Assembly (NCBI GenBank): GCA_946536315.1
Contig: CAMNEH010000001.1
Coordinates: 64,592 to 128,591 of the forward strand
DNA from: an uncultured Clostridia bacterium
GTDB taxonomy: Bacteria > Bacillota > Clostridia > Christensenellales > Aristaeellaceae
Direction: 5' to 3'
Length of the DNA: 64,000 nucleotides
Below are positions 50,224-60,310 of this stretch, piece by piece. Numbering within the stretch: the first letter of the stretch is position 1; each line of letters opens with the position of its first letter. A program made the position numbers and the translations under genes. The notes beneath the pieces were generated by a model, which saw nothing but the letters and a program-made list of their open reading frames with translations, ran no database searches and was not told the origin of the DNA.

Positions 50224-51320
50224 GCATCGTCTATATCCTTCTCGCCCTGCTGATGCTGTGTGTCATGGTGACCGTGCATGAGTGGGGGCACTTTATCGCG
50301 GCCAGGATCACAGGGATCCCGGTCCGTGAGTTTTCCATCGGCTTTGGTCCAAAGCTGGCGCAGTGGAAGAGCAGGAAGCATGAAACGGTATTCTCTGTCC
50401 GGGTGATCCCTGCGGGAGGCTACTGCGCGTTTTACGGCGAGGACGACCCCGATGAGAAGGCGGATGAGGATCCCCGCGCCATGCGCGGTTTTCCTGTGTG
50501 GAAGCGCCTGGTGACGGTCTTTATGGGGCCGTGCATGAATTTTATCCTGGCCTTCGTGGTCGGCGTCGGCCTGTACACCCTGAGCGGCATCACCGAGGTG
50601 ACCTACAGCGATTACGTGCATATCGACAGTGTGAATCCGGGCAGCGCGGCGGACCAGGCAGGATTTCAGGTGAATGATGTGCTGAAGAGCGTCAACGGCG
50701 TGGACGCGGCGGGACAGACCGCGGACGGGGATTACCGTTTCCGCTCGCTGATCAACGAGCTCGGCCGCACCGGAGAACCGCTGGAGGTAACAGTGGAACG
50801 CGGGGAGGAGACTCTGACGCTCTCGGTCACCCCGCAAATGGACGCTACAGGACGGATGCTGATCGGCATCGGCATCACGCCGGAAGTGCTCAGTGCCAAA
50901 AAAGTCTATCCGACTTTCTTCGAGGCTATTCCGCTCTCTGCGCAGCTGTGTGTGCGGGAGGGAACGCTGATCATCGAATCGCTGGGCAAGCTGTTCAAAG
51001 GTGAGGCCGGTATTTCCGATATGAGCGGGCCGGTCGGCGTGGTGCGCTATGTGGCGCAGGAAACACAGAGCAACGGGCCGGAGGCCTACTGGCTGCTGCT
51101 GGTATTCATTTCCGTCAACCTGGGACTGGTGAACCTGCTGCCGATTCCCGGACTGGACGGGGCGCAGATCATCCTGCTGATCGTCGAGGGCATCCGACGC
51201 AAGCCGCTGTCCCGGAAGGCTGAGGCGTATATCAAGCTGGTCGGCTTCGCCGCGCTGCTGCTGCTGTTTATCACGCTGACATATCAGGACATCGCGGGCA
51301 TATTCGGGGGAACGAGATGA
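50220..51320 (+). CDS. rseP: RIP site-2 metalloprotease RseP/RasP
   Basis: A 366-aa intramembrane protease. Zinc site HEWGHF at about 20-25 in the first helix, PDZ domain about 120-215 (INPGSAADQAGFQVNDVLKSVNG), and the second metal motif NLLPIPGLDGAQ near 308. RPG loop is represented by IPAGGYCAF. It cleaves anti-sigma factors and signal peptide remnants in characterised species. ATGA overlaps on both sides. Confidence 0.95.
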   Translation: MSIVYILLALLMLCVMVTVHEWGHFIAARITGIPVREFSIGFGPKLAQWKSRKHETVFSVRVIPAGGYCAFYGEDDPDEKADEDPRAMRGFPVWKRLVTVFMGPCMNFILAFVVGVGLYTLSGITEVTYSDYVHIDSVNPGSAADQAGFQVNDVLKSVNGVDAAGQTADGDYRFRSLINELGRTGEPLEVTVERGEETLTLSVTPQMDATGRMLIGIGITPEVLSAKKVYPTFFEAIPLSAQLCVREGTLIIESLGKLFKGEAGISDMSGPVGVVRYVAQETQSNGPEAYWLLLVFISVNLGLVNLLPIPGLDGAQIILLIVEGIRRKPLSRKAEAYIKLVGFAALLLLFITLTYQDIAGIFGGTR

Positions 51321-52363
51321 AAAAAGCGGTATTCGCGCGCGGCCTGCAGATCGGCGGCGGCGCGCCTGTGTCCGTGCAGTCTATGACCAACACGCGGACG
51401 GAGGACATCGAATCGACCGCGGCGCAGATCCGCGCGCTGGCGGAGGCCGGCTGTGATCTGGTGCGCGTGTCGGTGTACAACGAGGCCTGTGTCGCCGCGG
51501 TGCGTACGCTGGTGGATTTGAGTCCGGTCCCCTTATGCGCGGACATCCATTTTGACGCGCGGCTGGCGGTCGGCGCGGTCGAGAATGGCATCGCCAAGCT
51601 GCGCATCAATCCGGGCAATATCGGCGGGGAGGACAACGTCCGCATGGTCGCGGACTGTCTGAAGCAGCATCAGATCCCTGTACGCATCGGGGTCAATACC
51701 GGGTCGATCGAAAAGGACATCCTGGCCAGATACGGCGGCGTGACGGCACAGGCGATGTGCGAGAGCGCGCTCGGCCACGCGCGGCTGCTGGAACGCGCCG
51801 GGTATGACCGGATCGTGCTTTCTCTGAAGGCGAGCGACGTGCGCCTGACGGTGGACGCGTACCGCATGATCGACCGGCTGTGCGACTATCCGCTGCATGT
51901 CGGCGTGACGGAAGCGGGCCTGCCGGGCGACGGCACGCTGAAGTCTGCCATCGGCATCGGCGCGCTGCTGCTGGATGGCATCGGTGACACGATCCGCGTT
52001 TCGCTGACCGGTGATCCGGTGCGTGAACCGCAGGCCGCGCTGGACATCCTGCGCGCGCTGTCGCTGCGCCCCGGCATTCGCTGGACCTCCTGTCCGACCT
52101 GCGGACGCACGCGGGTGGACGTGGAGGGCATCGCGCGGGCGCTGAAAGCGCGGCTCAGCGACGTGACCGATGATCTGAGCGTTGCGGTCATGGGGTGCGT
52201 GGTCAACGGTCCCGGCGAGGCCCGGGACAAGGATATCGCGCTTTGCGGCGGCGACGGCTGTGCGGCGCTGTACATCAGGGGCGAATATGTGCGCACGCTC
52301 CGCGGCGATATCGTCGGGGAAACGGAAAGCGCGATCAGGAAATATCTGCATGACAAAGGCTGA
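51317..52363 (+). CDS. ispG: 4-hydroxy-3-methylbut-2-enyl diphosphate synthase (flavodoxin/ferredoxin)
   Basis: A 348-aa iron-sulfur enzyme of the MEP pathway. SVQSMTNTRTEDIESTAAQI at the start, INPGNIG in the barrel, [4Fe-4S] cysteines in SCPTCGRTRVD and AVMGCVVNGPGEARDKDI. Its last 14 bp overlap the start of polC in another frame. Confidence 0.96.
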   Translation: MKKAVFARGLQIGGGAPVSVQSMTNTRTEDIESTAAQIRALAEAGCDLVRVSVYNEACVAAVRTLVDLSPVPLCADIHFDARLAVGAVENGIAKLRINPGNIGGEDNVRMVADCLKQHQIPVRIGVNTGSIEKDILARYGGVTAQAMCESALGHARLLERAGYDRIVLSLKASDVRLTVDAYRMIDRLCDYPLHVGVTEAGLPGDGTLKSAIGIGALLLDGIGDTIRVSLTGDPVREPQAALDILRALSLRPGIRWTSCPTCGRTRVDVEGIARALKARLSDVTDDLSVAVMGCVVNGPGEARDKDIALCGGDGCAALYIRGEYVRTLRGDIVGETESAIRKYLHDKG

Positions 52364-55300
52364 GCTTCTGCGGGAAATCAATCGCCAGCTGCCCTCGGTA
52401 CGGGGGGAGCTGACGATTGAGCGCGTTTATTTCAATAAAACCGCCAACCACGCGGTGATCTCCTTCCTGTCCGGGAAGCTGCTCGGACAGGAGGATTTTA
52501 TGCGCCTGAAGGCACTCCTGGAGAACACGTTCAGCCATATGCGCATCTCCCTGCGCGTGGCGTCGCCGGCGCTGGCGGACGAATTCCGCGCGGATCCGAC
52601 GACCTATGGAAAGCCGGTGCTCGATTATCTGTGCCGCGAGTATCCGCAGTCGCAGGGCTGGCGGAGCTGGCTGCATATGAGCATGGCGGGAGACCAGCTC
52701 AGGCTGGAGGTGCCCGACGACATCGCGCGCGCCTTTTTCGCGCAGCGCGAGGTGTCTGATCGCGTGGGGCAGGCGGTGCAGGACATCTTCCGTTTTCATC
52801 CGACCGTGGTCGTGGAAATCAGCGGCGAAAACGAGCGCCGCCTGCAGGAGGAGCTGGAGGCGCGCGTGCGCGAAGAGGAGCGGATGTTTGCCGCGAGCGC
52901 GGCGGTGCAGCCGGTGAAGGAAGAGCCTCAGGTCATCCGCGGCCGCCTGATCACCGCGCCGCCGGTGCCGATCGACGGCCTGAATCAGGAAAGCGGCCGG
53001 GTCGTGATCCGCGGCAAGGTGCTGAGCATGGAAACGCGAGAGGTGTCCGGCGGCAGGACGCTGCTCGCGACCTTCGGCGTGACGGATTTCACCAGCTCGG
53101 TCAAGTGCAAAATGTTCCTGAATTACCGCCCGAGGACACGCCGGGGCGCGCCGGACGAGGACGAGCCGCCGATCACGGCGGAGGAGAAAAAGGCCGCCGA
53201 GGACATTGTCAAAAAGCTGAAGCCGGGGACCGGTGTCCTGGTCCGCGGCAACATGACGTTTGACAATTTCCTGAAAGAGGCCGTGCTGATGGCGGACGAC
53301 ATCACGCCGGCCGAGCTGCCGCAGCGCCAGGATAAGGCCGAACAGAAGCGCGTGGAGCTGCACCTGCATACCAATATGAGTACGATGGACGCGATCTCGT
53401 CCGTCTCCGACCTGATGGCGCGCGCCGCCAAATGGGGACATACCGCCATGGCCGTCACGGACCACGGCGTCGTGCAGTCGTATCCGGAGGCGTACAACGC
53501 GGCCAAGAAAAACAATATCAAGCTGATCCCCGGGGTGGAAGCGTACCTGACGGACGACGAGACCATCGTGGAGGGGGCGAAAGGGCAGGCGATGGACGAG
53601 CCCATCGTCGTCCTGGACTTTGAAACGACCGGTCTCAACACGCGCAAGGACCGCATGATCGAGTTCGGCGCGGTCAAGCTGGCGCACGGACAGATCGTGG
53701 ATTCCCTGGATTTGTTCATCAACCCGGGCTTCCCCCTGCCGCAGAAAATCAAGGAGCTCACGCACATCACCGATCAGGACGTGATGGACCAGCCGATGGC
53801 CGCCGAGATCCTGCCCAGGATCCTCGGCTTCATCGGGGACTGTCCCGTGGCGGCGCACAACGCGAAGTTTGACGTCTCCATCCTGCAGAACGAGCTCAAG
53901 CGCGTAGGCCAGACATTTGAGGGCACGGTGCTGGATACGCTCAGCTTTGCGCGCAAGCTGTACCCGGACATGAAATCGCACAAGCTGGGGGCGGTGTGCA
54001 AAAAGCTCGGCGTTTCGCTCAAGGACGCTCACCGCGCCGTGAACGACGCGACGGCGACCGCGCACTGCCTCGCGCTGATGCTGGATGAGACGGCCAAGCG
54101 CGGCTGCCAAACCCTGGACGACCTGAACGACCTTTCCCATGCCTGCACGCTGGGCAGCTCCACGCATATCGTGCTGCTGGCCGCGACGCAGAAGGGCGTG
54201 GAAAACATCAACCATATCGTGACGGAGTCGCACCTGAATTACTTCAAGCGCCGCCCGCACGTGCCGCGCGCCATCCTGCAGAAGTACCGGGAAGGGCTGA
54301 TCGTCGGCTCGGCGTGCATCGAAGGCGAGCTGATGCAGGCCATCGCCGCCGGTGAAAACGACGACAAGCTCAAAAAAATCGCGCGCTTTTACGACTATCT
54401 CGAAATTCAGCCGATCGGGAACAACGCGTTCATGCTGCGCGAGGGACTGGCGGACGATGAGGAAGCGCTGCGCGATATGAACCGCAAGGTCGTCTGGCTG
54501 GGTGAAAAACTCGGTATTCCCGTCTGCGCGACCGGCGACGTGCATTTCCTCGATCCGGAGGACGCCATCTTCCGCACCATCATCCAGAACGCGCAGGGCT
54601 TCAAGGACTGTGAGGAGCAGCCACCGCTGTACTTCCACACGACGGATGAGATGCTGGAGGAATTCAGCTATCTGGGCAGCGACAAGGCGTTCGAGGTGGT
54701 CGTGACCAACACCAACCTGATCGCGGACCGTGTCGAGAAAACCTTCTGGCACATCCCGCATCCGGAGGGAAAGGAGACCTTCTCCCCGTTCTGGGAGGAG
54801 GCCGCGCACGATATCGAAACCATGAGCTGGCAGACCGCGCACGAAATGTATGGTGACGAGCTGCCCGACATCATCACCAAACGCCTGGAAAAGGAGCTTC
54901 ACTCCATCATCGGCTATGGGTACGCCACGCTGTATTCCATCGCGAACAAGCTGGTGCAGAAATCCCTGCGCGACGGCTACCTGGTCGGCAGCCGCGGCAG
55001 TGTCGGCTCCTCCTTCGTGGCGTGCATGTCCGGCATCACCGAGGTCAACGCCCTGCCGCCGCACTACCGGTGTCCGAAGTGCCGCAAAGGCTATTTCGAC
55101 ATCCCGAAGGGGTACACGGTGGGCGTCGACCTCCCCGACAAGGACTGCCCGGTCTGCGGTACAAAGCTGTGCAAGGAGGGCTTCGATATTCCCTTCGAGG
55201 TATTCCTCGGCTTCAAGGGCGACAAGGTACCGGACATCGATCTGAACTTTTCCGGCGAATATCAGCCGCGCGCTCACGCGTATATCGAGGAGCTGTTCGG

Positions 55301-56657
55301 CACAGGCTCGGTCTTCCGCGCAGGCACCATCGGCACGCTCGCCGAAAAGACGGCCTACGGTTATGTGCTGAAATACCTGGAGGAGCACGGGAAAACCGTT
55401 TCCGACGCGGAAAAGGACCGCCTGGCGGCGGGCTGCGTGGGCGTCAAGCGCACCACGGGCCAGCATCCCGGCGGCATCGTCGTCCTGCCCAAGAATTACG
55501 ATATCTGCCAGTTCACCGCGGTGCAGCACCCGGCGGACGACCTGGAATGCGGGATCATTACCACGCACTTCGACTTCAACTCCATGCACGACGTGCTGGT
55601 CAAGCTGGACTGCCTCGGCCACGACGATCCGACCATGATGCACCTGCTGGAGGAGTTGACCGGCGTGCCTTTCAAGCAGATCCCGCTGGACGATAAAAAC
55701 GTGATGAGCCTGTTTTCCAGCCCGGCGGCGCTGGGCGTGACCCGGGAGTCGATCGACTGCACGACAGGCACCCTGGGTGTACCCGAATTTGGCACGCCCT
55801 TCGTCCGCGGCATGCTGGATGAAACACATCCGACCACGATGGAGGAGCTGATCCGCATTTCCGGCCTTTCCCACGGCACGGACGTGTGGCTGGGCAACGC
55901 GCGGGACCTGATCATGAACGGCGTCGCCCCGCTGAAGGAGTGCATCTGCACCCGCGACGATATCATGAACGCGCTGATCGCCTATGGGGTGGAGAGCAAA
56001 ATGGCCTTTACCACCATGGAGAGCGTGCGAAAGGGACGCGGACTGACCCCGGAGATGGAGTCCGCCATGGTCGAGCACAATGTGCCGCCGTGGTTCATCG
56101 ACAGCTGCAAAAAAATCAAGTACATGTTCCCCAAGGGCCACGCGGTCGCCTATGTGACGATGGCGCTGCGCGTCGCCTGGTACAAGGTGTATCGCCCGCA
56201 GGCGTACTACTGCGCCTTCTTTACCATCCGCGGCGACGGCTTCGACGCCTGCACCATGCTGCTGAGCATGGACGACCTGAACGCGCGCATCCGCGAATTC
56301 AAGCGCCTCAGCCAGGAAAAGAAGCTCTCCGCCAAGGAAGAAACGGAAATCACCGCCATGGAAATGGTCCGCGAAATGATGGCGAGGGGCTTCAGCTTCC
56401 TGCCGGCGGACCTGTACAAGAGCGACGCGAAACGCTTCCTGCCGGAGGGAGAAACAGGCATTCGCGTGCCCTTCGTCGCCCTGGGCGGGCTGGGGGAGAG
56501 CGCGGCCCTGGGACTGGCGGAGGCGCGGAAGACGCCCTTTGTGTCCGTGGAGGACCTGAAGGCGCGCGCGCACGTGTCGTCCGCCGTGGTCGAGCTGCTG
56601 CGCGGTCACGGCTGCCTCAACCATCTGAGCGAAACCAGCCAGCTGTCGCTGTTCTGA
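52350..56657 (+). CDS. polC: DNA polymerase III PolC-type alpha subunit
   Basis: A 1435-aa replicative polymerase with built-in proofreading. OB domain about 215-320 (VVIRGKVLSMETREVSGGRTLL), PHP domain from about 335 (RVELHLHTNMSTMDAISSV), inserted DEDD exonuclease from about 415 (VVLDFETTGLNTRKDRMIEFG), palm with DPDID-type VPDIDLNFSGEYQPRAH, and a zinc-finger CPKCRKGYFD/CPVCGTKLC near 905. The C-terminus is FLPADLYKSDAKRF... The ATG lies inside the ispG end with AGGAA 8 bases upstream. The presence of PolC fits the Firmicutes. Confidence 0.97.
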   Translation: MTKAELLREINRQLPSVRGELTIERVYFNKTANHAVISFLSGKLLGQEDFMRLKALLENTFSHMRISLRVASPALADEFRADPTTYGKPVLDYLCREYPQSQGWRSWLHMSMAGDQLRLEVPDDIARAFFAQREVSDRVGQAVQDIFRFHPTVVVEISGENERRLQEELEARVREEERMFAASAAVQPVKEEPQVIRGRLITAPPVPIDGLNQESGRVVIRGKVLSMETREVSGGRTLLATFGVTDFTSSVKCKMFLNYRPRTRRGAPDEDEPPITAEEKKAAEDIVKKLKPGTGVLVRGNMTFDNFLKEAVLMADDITPAELPQRQDKAEQKRVELHLHTNMSTMDAISSVSDLMARAAKWGHTAMAVTDHGVVQSYPEAYNAAKKNNIKLIPGVEAYLTDDETIVEGAKGQAMDEPIVVLDFETTGLNTRKDRMIEFGAVKLAHGQIVDSLDLFINPGFPLPQKIKELTHITDQDVMDQPMAAEILPRILGFIGDCPVAAHNAKFDVSILQNELKRVGQTFEGTVLDTLSFARKLYPDMKSHKLGAVCKKLGVSLKDAHRAVNDATATAHCLALMLDETAKRGCQTLDDLNDLSHACTLGSSTHIVLLAATQKGVENINHIVTESHLNYFKRRPHVPRAILQKYREGLIVGSACIEGELMQAIAAGENDDKLKKIARFYDYLEIQPIGNNAFMLREGLADDEEALRDMNRKVVWLGEKLGIPVCATGDVHFLDPEDAIFRTIIQNAQGFKDCEEQPPLYFHTTDEMLEEFSYLGSDKAFEVVVTNTNLIADRVEKTFWHIPHPEGKETFSPFWEEAAHDIETMSWQTAHEMYGDELPDIITKRLEKELHSIIGYGYATLYSIANKLVQKSLRDGYLVGSRGSVGSSFVACMSGITEVNALPPHYRCPKCRKGYFDIPKGYTVGVDLPDKDCPVCGTKLCKEGFDIPFEVFLGFKGDKVPDIDLNFSGEYQPRAHAYIEELFGTGSVFRAGTIGTLAEKTAYGYVLKYLEEHGKTVSDAEKDRLAAGCVGVKRTTGQHPGGIVVLPKNYDICQFTAVQHPADDLECGIITTHFDFNSMHDVLVKLDCLGHDDPTMMHLLEELTGVPFKQIPLDDKNVMSLFSSPAALGVTRESIDCTTGTLGVPEFGTPFVRGMLDETHPTTMEELIRISGLSHGTDVWLGNARDLIMNGVAPLKECICTRDDIMNALIAYGVESKMAFTTMESVRKGRGLTPEMESAMVEHNVPPWFIDSCKKIKYMFPKGHAVAYVTMALRVAWYKVYRPQAYYCAFFTIRGDGFDACTMLLSMDDLNARIREFKRLSQEKKLSAKEETEITAMEMVREMMARGFSFLPADLYKSDAKRFLPEGETGIRVPFVALGGLGESAALGLAEARKTPFVSVEDLKARAHVSSAVVELLRGHGCLNHLSETSQLSLF

Positions 56658-56682
56658 CGCTGGCCAAGTGAAAGGAGCGCCT

Positions 56683-57609
56683 ATGGCCTATGACCTGACG
56701 CAGCCGCTGGTGATCGGCATATCGTCCCGCGCGCTGTTCGATCTGGAGGAGGAAAACCGGATCTTTGAGGAGCGCGGGCTGAACGAATACGTGCAGTACC
56801 AGATGGATAATGAAAACGTCATCCTGAAGCGCGGGGTCGCGTTCCCGCTGATCCGCGCGTTTTTACGGCTGAATGCCCTGTCGAAGGAACGCCGGCTGGT
56901 GGAGGTCATCATCATGTCCCGCAACAGCCCGGATACCAGCCTGCGCATCTTTCGCTCCATCGCGCACTATGGGCTGGATATCAGCCGCGCGGCGCTGACC
57001 AGCGGCGCGCCGGTATCGCCGTATCTGAAGGCGTTCCAGACCGACCTGTTCTTGTCCGCTTATCCGCCGGATGTGCAGGACGCCATCGATGCGGGCATTG
57101 CGGCCGGCGTCCTGCTGACGGGGAGCAAGCCTCCGGCCACCGATCATGAGATCGGCCAGATCCGCATCGCGTTTGACGGCGACGCCGTACTGTTCGGCGC
57201 GGAGGCGGAGCGCATCTTTCGCCATGATGGCATCGAAGCCTTCCAGACGCATGAGCGGGAGCATGCCAACGATCCGCTCTCGAAGGGTCCGTTCGCGAAC
57301 TTCCTGATGACGCTGTCCAACCTGCAGGCGATGTTCCCTGACCGCGAGCAGGCCCCGATCCGCACCGCGCTGGTCACGTCGCGCAGCGCGCCGGCGCACG
57401 AGCGCGCCATCAAAACCCTCCGGTACTGGCACGTGCGCGTCGACGAGGCGTTTTTCCTGGGCGGCGTGCGCAAACGGGAAATCCTGGAGCAGTTTGGCGC
57501 GCATATCTTTTTTGACGATCAGCGCGTCCATACGGACCCCGCCAGCGAGGTCGCGCCATCGGCGATCGTGCCCTACCGCCGTGGGGACGAGCCGGATACA
57601 CAATCATAA
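56683..57609 (+). CDS. Cytosolic 5'-nucleotidase family protein
   Basis: A 308-aa protein of the NT5C1-type 5'-nucleotidase family (PF06189-like). It begins LVIGISSRALFDLEEENRIFEERG, then EVIIMSRNSPDTSLRIFRSI and IAFDGDAVLFGAEAERIF with the family Asp residues (DGDAVLF), and HIFFDDQRVH near the end. These proteins are HAD-related phosphatases. ATG 56683 follows AAAGGAG. It probably hydrolyses nucleoside monophosphates; substrate is not determined. Confidence 0.85.
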   Translation: MAYDLTQPLVIGISSRALFDLEEENRIFEERGLNEYVQYQMDNENVILKRGVAFPLIRAFLRLNALSKERRLVEVIIMSRNSPDTSLRIFRSIAHYGLDISRAALTSGAPVSPYLKAFQTDLFLSAYPPDVQDAIDAGIAAGVLLTGSKPPATDHEIGQIRIAFDGDAVLFGAEAERIFRHDGIEAFQTHEREHANDPLSKGPFANFLMTLSNLQAMFPDREQAPIRTALVTSRSAPAHERAIKTLRYWHVRVDEAFFLGGVRKREILEQFGAHIFFDDQRVHTDPASEVAPSAIVPYRRGDEPDTQS

Positions 57610-57630
57610 CACAATCAGGAGGCAGCGGTG

Positions 57631-58689
57631 ATGCTGGACATGGTGGAACGCTTTCAGTTGGACGGTATGCCCATCGCGTGTGTCGAGTTCGGCTCGGGAC
57701 ATATCAATCAGACCTACCTGGTGGTGACGAACCGCCCCCACCTGTATATCCTGCAGCTCGTCAATACGCAGACCTTTCCGGACGCCGACGGATTGATGCG
57801 CAATGTGATCCTGGTTACGGAGCACCTGCGCAAAAAGGTGGACGACCCGCGCAAGGCGCTGCGGCTGGTGCCCGTGCGGGATGGCCGCATGTATATCCTG
57901 GAAGCGGGCAACCGCCTCTGGCGCATGTATGAGTATGTGACCTGCAGCGTCTGCCTGGACCGGGCGGAAAGTGCGGAGGACTTCCGCCAGAGCGGCGTCG
58001 CCTTCGGCACCTTTCAGCGGCAGATGGCGGATTTCCCGGCGGAGCAGCTGACGGAGGTCATTCCGTTTTTCCATCACACGCCCAGGCGCTATCTGGCGCT
58101 CCGCGATGCCATCGCCCGGGATCCGATGGACCGTGTCCGTCTGGCGCGGCCGGAAATCGATTTTTATCTCGCCCGCGAGGAATCTGCGGGCGAACTGATC
58201 CGCCTGCTCGAAGCCGGCAGGCTGCCGCTCCGTGTGACGCACAATGATACCAAGCTGAATAACGTCATGATGGACGAATTGACGCGGGAGCCGCTGTGCA
58301 TCATCGACCTGGATACCGTCATGCCCGGACTGGCGGCGTATGATTTCGGCGACGCCATCCGGTTCGGCGCGTCGGAGGCGGCCGAGGACGAGCGCGACCT
58401 GAGCAAGGTGCGTCTTTCCATGGACATGTTCCGGGCATTTACGGACGGCTTCCTTTCGGTCTGCCGTGACAGCCTGCAGCCGCTGGAGCGGGAGACGCTC
58501 CCCGAGGGCGCGCGGCTGATGACGCTGGAGTGCGGGGCGCGGTTCCTGACGGATTACCTGATGGGGGATACGTATTTCCATATCTCGCGGCCGGAGCATA
58601 ACCTGGACCGCGCCCGTACGCAAATGGTGCTGGTCAGGGAGATGGAAGATAAGTGGGATCAGATGAAGTCGGTCGTTCGCGCGTACTGA
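57631..58689 (+). CDS. APH-fold sugar kinase, N-acetylhexosamine 1-kinase-like
   Basis: A 352-aa phosphotransferase. The N-lobe has GSGHINQTYLVV (ATP loop) and LYILQLVNTQTFPD with the Lys replaced by Gln/Asn as in NahK; catalytic loop VTHNDTKLNNVMMD and the metal Asp in CIIDLDTVMPGLAAYDFGDAIR. The arrangement matches NahK-type kinases phosphorylating GlcNAc/GalNAc at C1. ATG 57631 follows AGGAGG by 8 bases. It follows the nucleotidase and precedes a deacetylase, so an amino-sugar role is plausible. Confidence 0.82.
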   Translation: MLDMVERFQLDGMPIACVEFGSGHINQTYLVVTNRPHLYILQLVNTQTFPDADGLMRNVILVTEHLRKKVDDPRKALRLVPVRDGRMYILEAGNRLWRMYEYVTCSVCLDRAESAEDFRQSGVAFGTFQRQMADFPAEQLTEVIPFFHHTPRRYLALRDAIARDPMDRVRLARPEIDFYLAREESAGELIRLLEAGRLPLRVTHNDTKLNNVMMDELTREPLCIIDLDTVMPGLAAYDFGDAIRFGASEAAEDERDLSKVRLSMDMFRAFTDGFLSVCRDSLQPLERETLPEGARLMTLECGARFLTDYLMGDTYFHISRPEHNLDRARTQMVLVREMEDKWDQMKSVVRAY

Positions 58690-58706
58690 AAGGGGAGAAA
58701 GCAACG

Positions 58707-59351
58707 ATGAAGCTGATCGCGCTGACGTTTGACGACGGGCCGAACACCTCCACCACGCCGCAGGTGCTGGACCTGCTGGCGCAGTATGGCATTCCCGCTT
58801 CGTTTTTCCTGATCGCGCAGAACATCTCTCACGCCAGCGCCGAAGTGGTGAAGCGGGCGGTCGGAATGGGCTGTGAGATCGAGAACCATTCGACCACCCA
58901 CCGGCCGATGGACCAGATGTCAGCGGAGGAGATCCGGCGCGAGGTCGATCATTGCACGGAGAAAATCATTTCCCTGACAGGACGGCCGCCGCGTTTTTTT
59001 CGCCCGCCGTACATCGCGGTCAGCCGTGCGCTGATGCAGGCGGTCCCGCTGACCTTCATCTGCGGCTCCGGCTGCCTGGACTGGGAGCCGGAGGTGGACG
59101 CGGCGGAACGCGCCGCGCGGACGCTGGCCAATGCACGGGACGGGGAAATCATCCTGCTGCACGATTCCGCGGGAAACGATCGGACCGTGGAGGCGCTCAA
59201 AACGGTGATCCCGGCACTGATCGCGCAGGATTACCGCTTTGTGACCTGTGGCCAGCTGTTTGACATGAGGCACGTGTCCCCGCGCAGGGGCTGGCTGTAT
59301 TCCAATGTCCTGCAGAACGCGACGGGCGTGAATGAAGAAGGGGGGCAATGA
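58707..59351 (+). CDS. Polysaccharide deacetylase family protein (NodB domain)
   Basis: A 214-aa carbohydrate esterase 4-like protein. Motif 1 TFDDGPNTSTT (Asp-Asp metal/catalytic pair), motif 2 HSTTHRPMDQMS with the HxxxH metal ligands, motif 3 RFFRPPY, and motif 4 in IILLHDSAGND. No signal peptide or anchor is present, so it appears cytoplasmic, unlike peptidoglycan deacetylases. AAAGGGGAG precedes the ATG. Confidence 0.9.
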   Translation: MKLIALTFDDGPNTSTTPQVLDLLAQYGIPASFFLIAQNISHASAEVVKRAVGMGCEIENHSTTHRPMDQMSAEEIRREVDHCTEKIISLTGRPPRFFRPPYIAVSRALMQAVPLTFICGSGCLDWEPEVDAAERAARTLANARDGEIILLHDSAGNDRTVEALKTVIPALIAQDYRFVTCGQLFDMRHVSPRRGWLYSNVLQNATGVNEEGGQ

Positions 59352-59353
59352 TC

Positions 59354-60238
59354 ATGAAAAAGCGCATCGTTTCCATGTGGCTGCTGGCAGTGCTGGCGCT
59401 GGCCGTCTGCGCGCCGATCCCGGCGTCGGGTGAGGGAGATTTGAATGTGCCTCTTGAGCAGTCAGAGCAGCAGAAGGCGCAGGAGGAGCTGAGCAGGGAG
59501 CTTTCCACGCTGCAGCCTCTGGCGCAGCCGCTGACGCTGTCTGTACGCCCGTCGCGGGCCTCCGGCTGGGTCAATTTCCGCGTCGGTCCGGGTTCGGACG
59601 CTTCGCGTATCACTACCTACAGCATGGGCAAGCAGCTGGTGGCGATCGGTGAAACCAGTCTGTGGTATCAGGCGAGGGACCCTGAGTCTGGCAAGGTCGG
59701 GTTCATCAGTAAAAGCTATGTCAGCGTGATGCCGAGCCAGTCATTCACCTTTGCCAGGGGCAAGGAAAACCTGGGCACCCTGAATGTCGATGGCCGTTTT
59801 ACCCTGCAGTGCAGGCTGCCAGAAGGCTATTCCCTGCAGGTCATCAACACGATGAACGCGAAGATCATCGCGTCGATTACCCCGACTGACGCGGCCAGAC
59901 CGGTCTTGTACCTGTCCATCGCCTATGATGAAAGGTATGCGGATGTCGAACGCATGAACGACCTGGGGCCGGAGGAGCTGGCTGCGCTCGAGCAGTCCTA
60001 CACAGACATGAATGAGGTCGATATTTCGTACCGAGAGACCGCTTATGGCACGAAGCTGCTCGTGGCGCGCGAAACCGGCAGCGACACGGATTTCGTGGAT
60101 ATCCTGACGGTGTATCAGGGCTATTCCATCGAATTCATTATGACGCCCGGCCGGGAGGCGGAGCAGAAGCTGACGGAGGCGCAGATCAGCATGTGCGTCG
60201 ATTTCCTGAGCGATCTGGATTTTATCCCGGTGGAATAA
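59354..60238 (+). CDS. Exported protein with SH3-like domain
   Basis: A 294-aa secreted protein. Signal peptide about 1-25 (WLLAVLALAVCAPIPASG), then an SH3b-like region at about 60-120 (SGWVNFRVGPGSDASRITTYSMGKQLVAIGE, KVGFISKSYVSV) typical of cell-wall-associated proteins, and a C-terminal alpha/beta part of unknown type. The Cys in the signal peptide is preceded by V rather than a lipobox small residue, so lipidation is doubtful. ATG 59354 is chosen over 59348 for ribosome-site spacing. It is last in the plus-strand run. Confidence 0.8.
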   Translation: MKKRIVSMWLLAVLALAVCAPIPASGEGDLNVPLEQSEQQKAQEELSRELSTLQPLAQPLTLSVRPSRASGWVNFRVGPGSDASRITTYSMGKQLVAIGETSLWYQARDPESGKVGFISKSYVSVMPSQSFTFARGKENLGTLNVDGRFTLQCRLPEGYSLQVINTMNAKIIASITPTDAARPVLYLSIAYDERYADVERMNDLGPEELAALEQSYTDMNEVDISYRETAYGTKLLVARETGSDTDFVDILTVYQGYSIEFIMTPGREAEQKLTEAQISMCVDFLSDLDFIPVE

Positions 60239-60256
60239 TCACGAAACCGTCCATAC

Positions 60257-60299
60257 AAAGCGGCTGCCGCAGTGTGAAGATATCTGCGGCAGCCGCTTT
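60257..60299. terminator. Bidirectional terminator between SH3 gene and hydrogenase
   Basis: AAAGCGGCTGCCGCAG (60257-60272) pairs perfectly with CTGCGGCAGCCGCTTT (60284-60299), 16 bp with an 11-nt loop. A-rich and T-rich ends serve both directions for the convergent genes. Confidence 0.92.
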
Positions 60300-60310
60300 G
60301 CATATGGGAA

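Noticed and set aside
52335..56624. Very long open frame on the minus strand (over 1400 codons) antisense to polC
   Set aside because: It mirrors polC codon structure in GC-rich DNA, has no ribosome site or family motifs, and polC itself is unmistakable. The same applies to long antisense frames at 2442-4334, 23286-25184, 25404-27476, 38087-40474 and 43021-44562.
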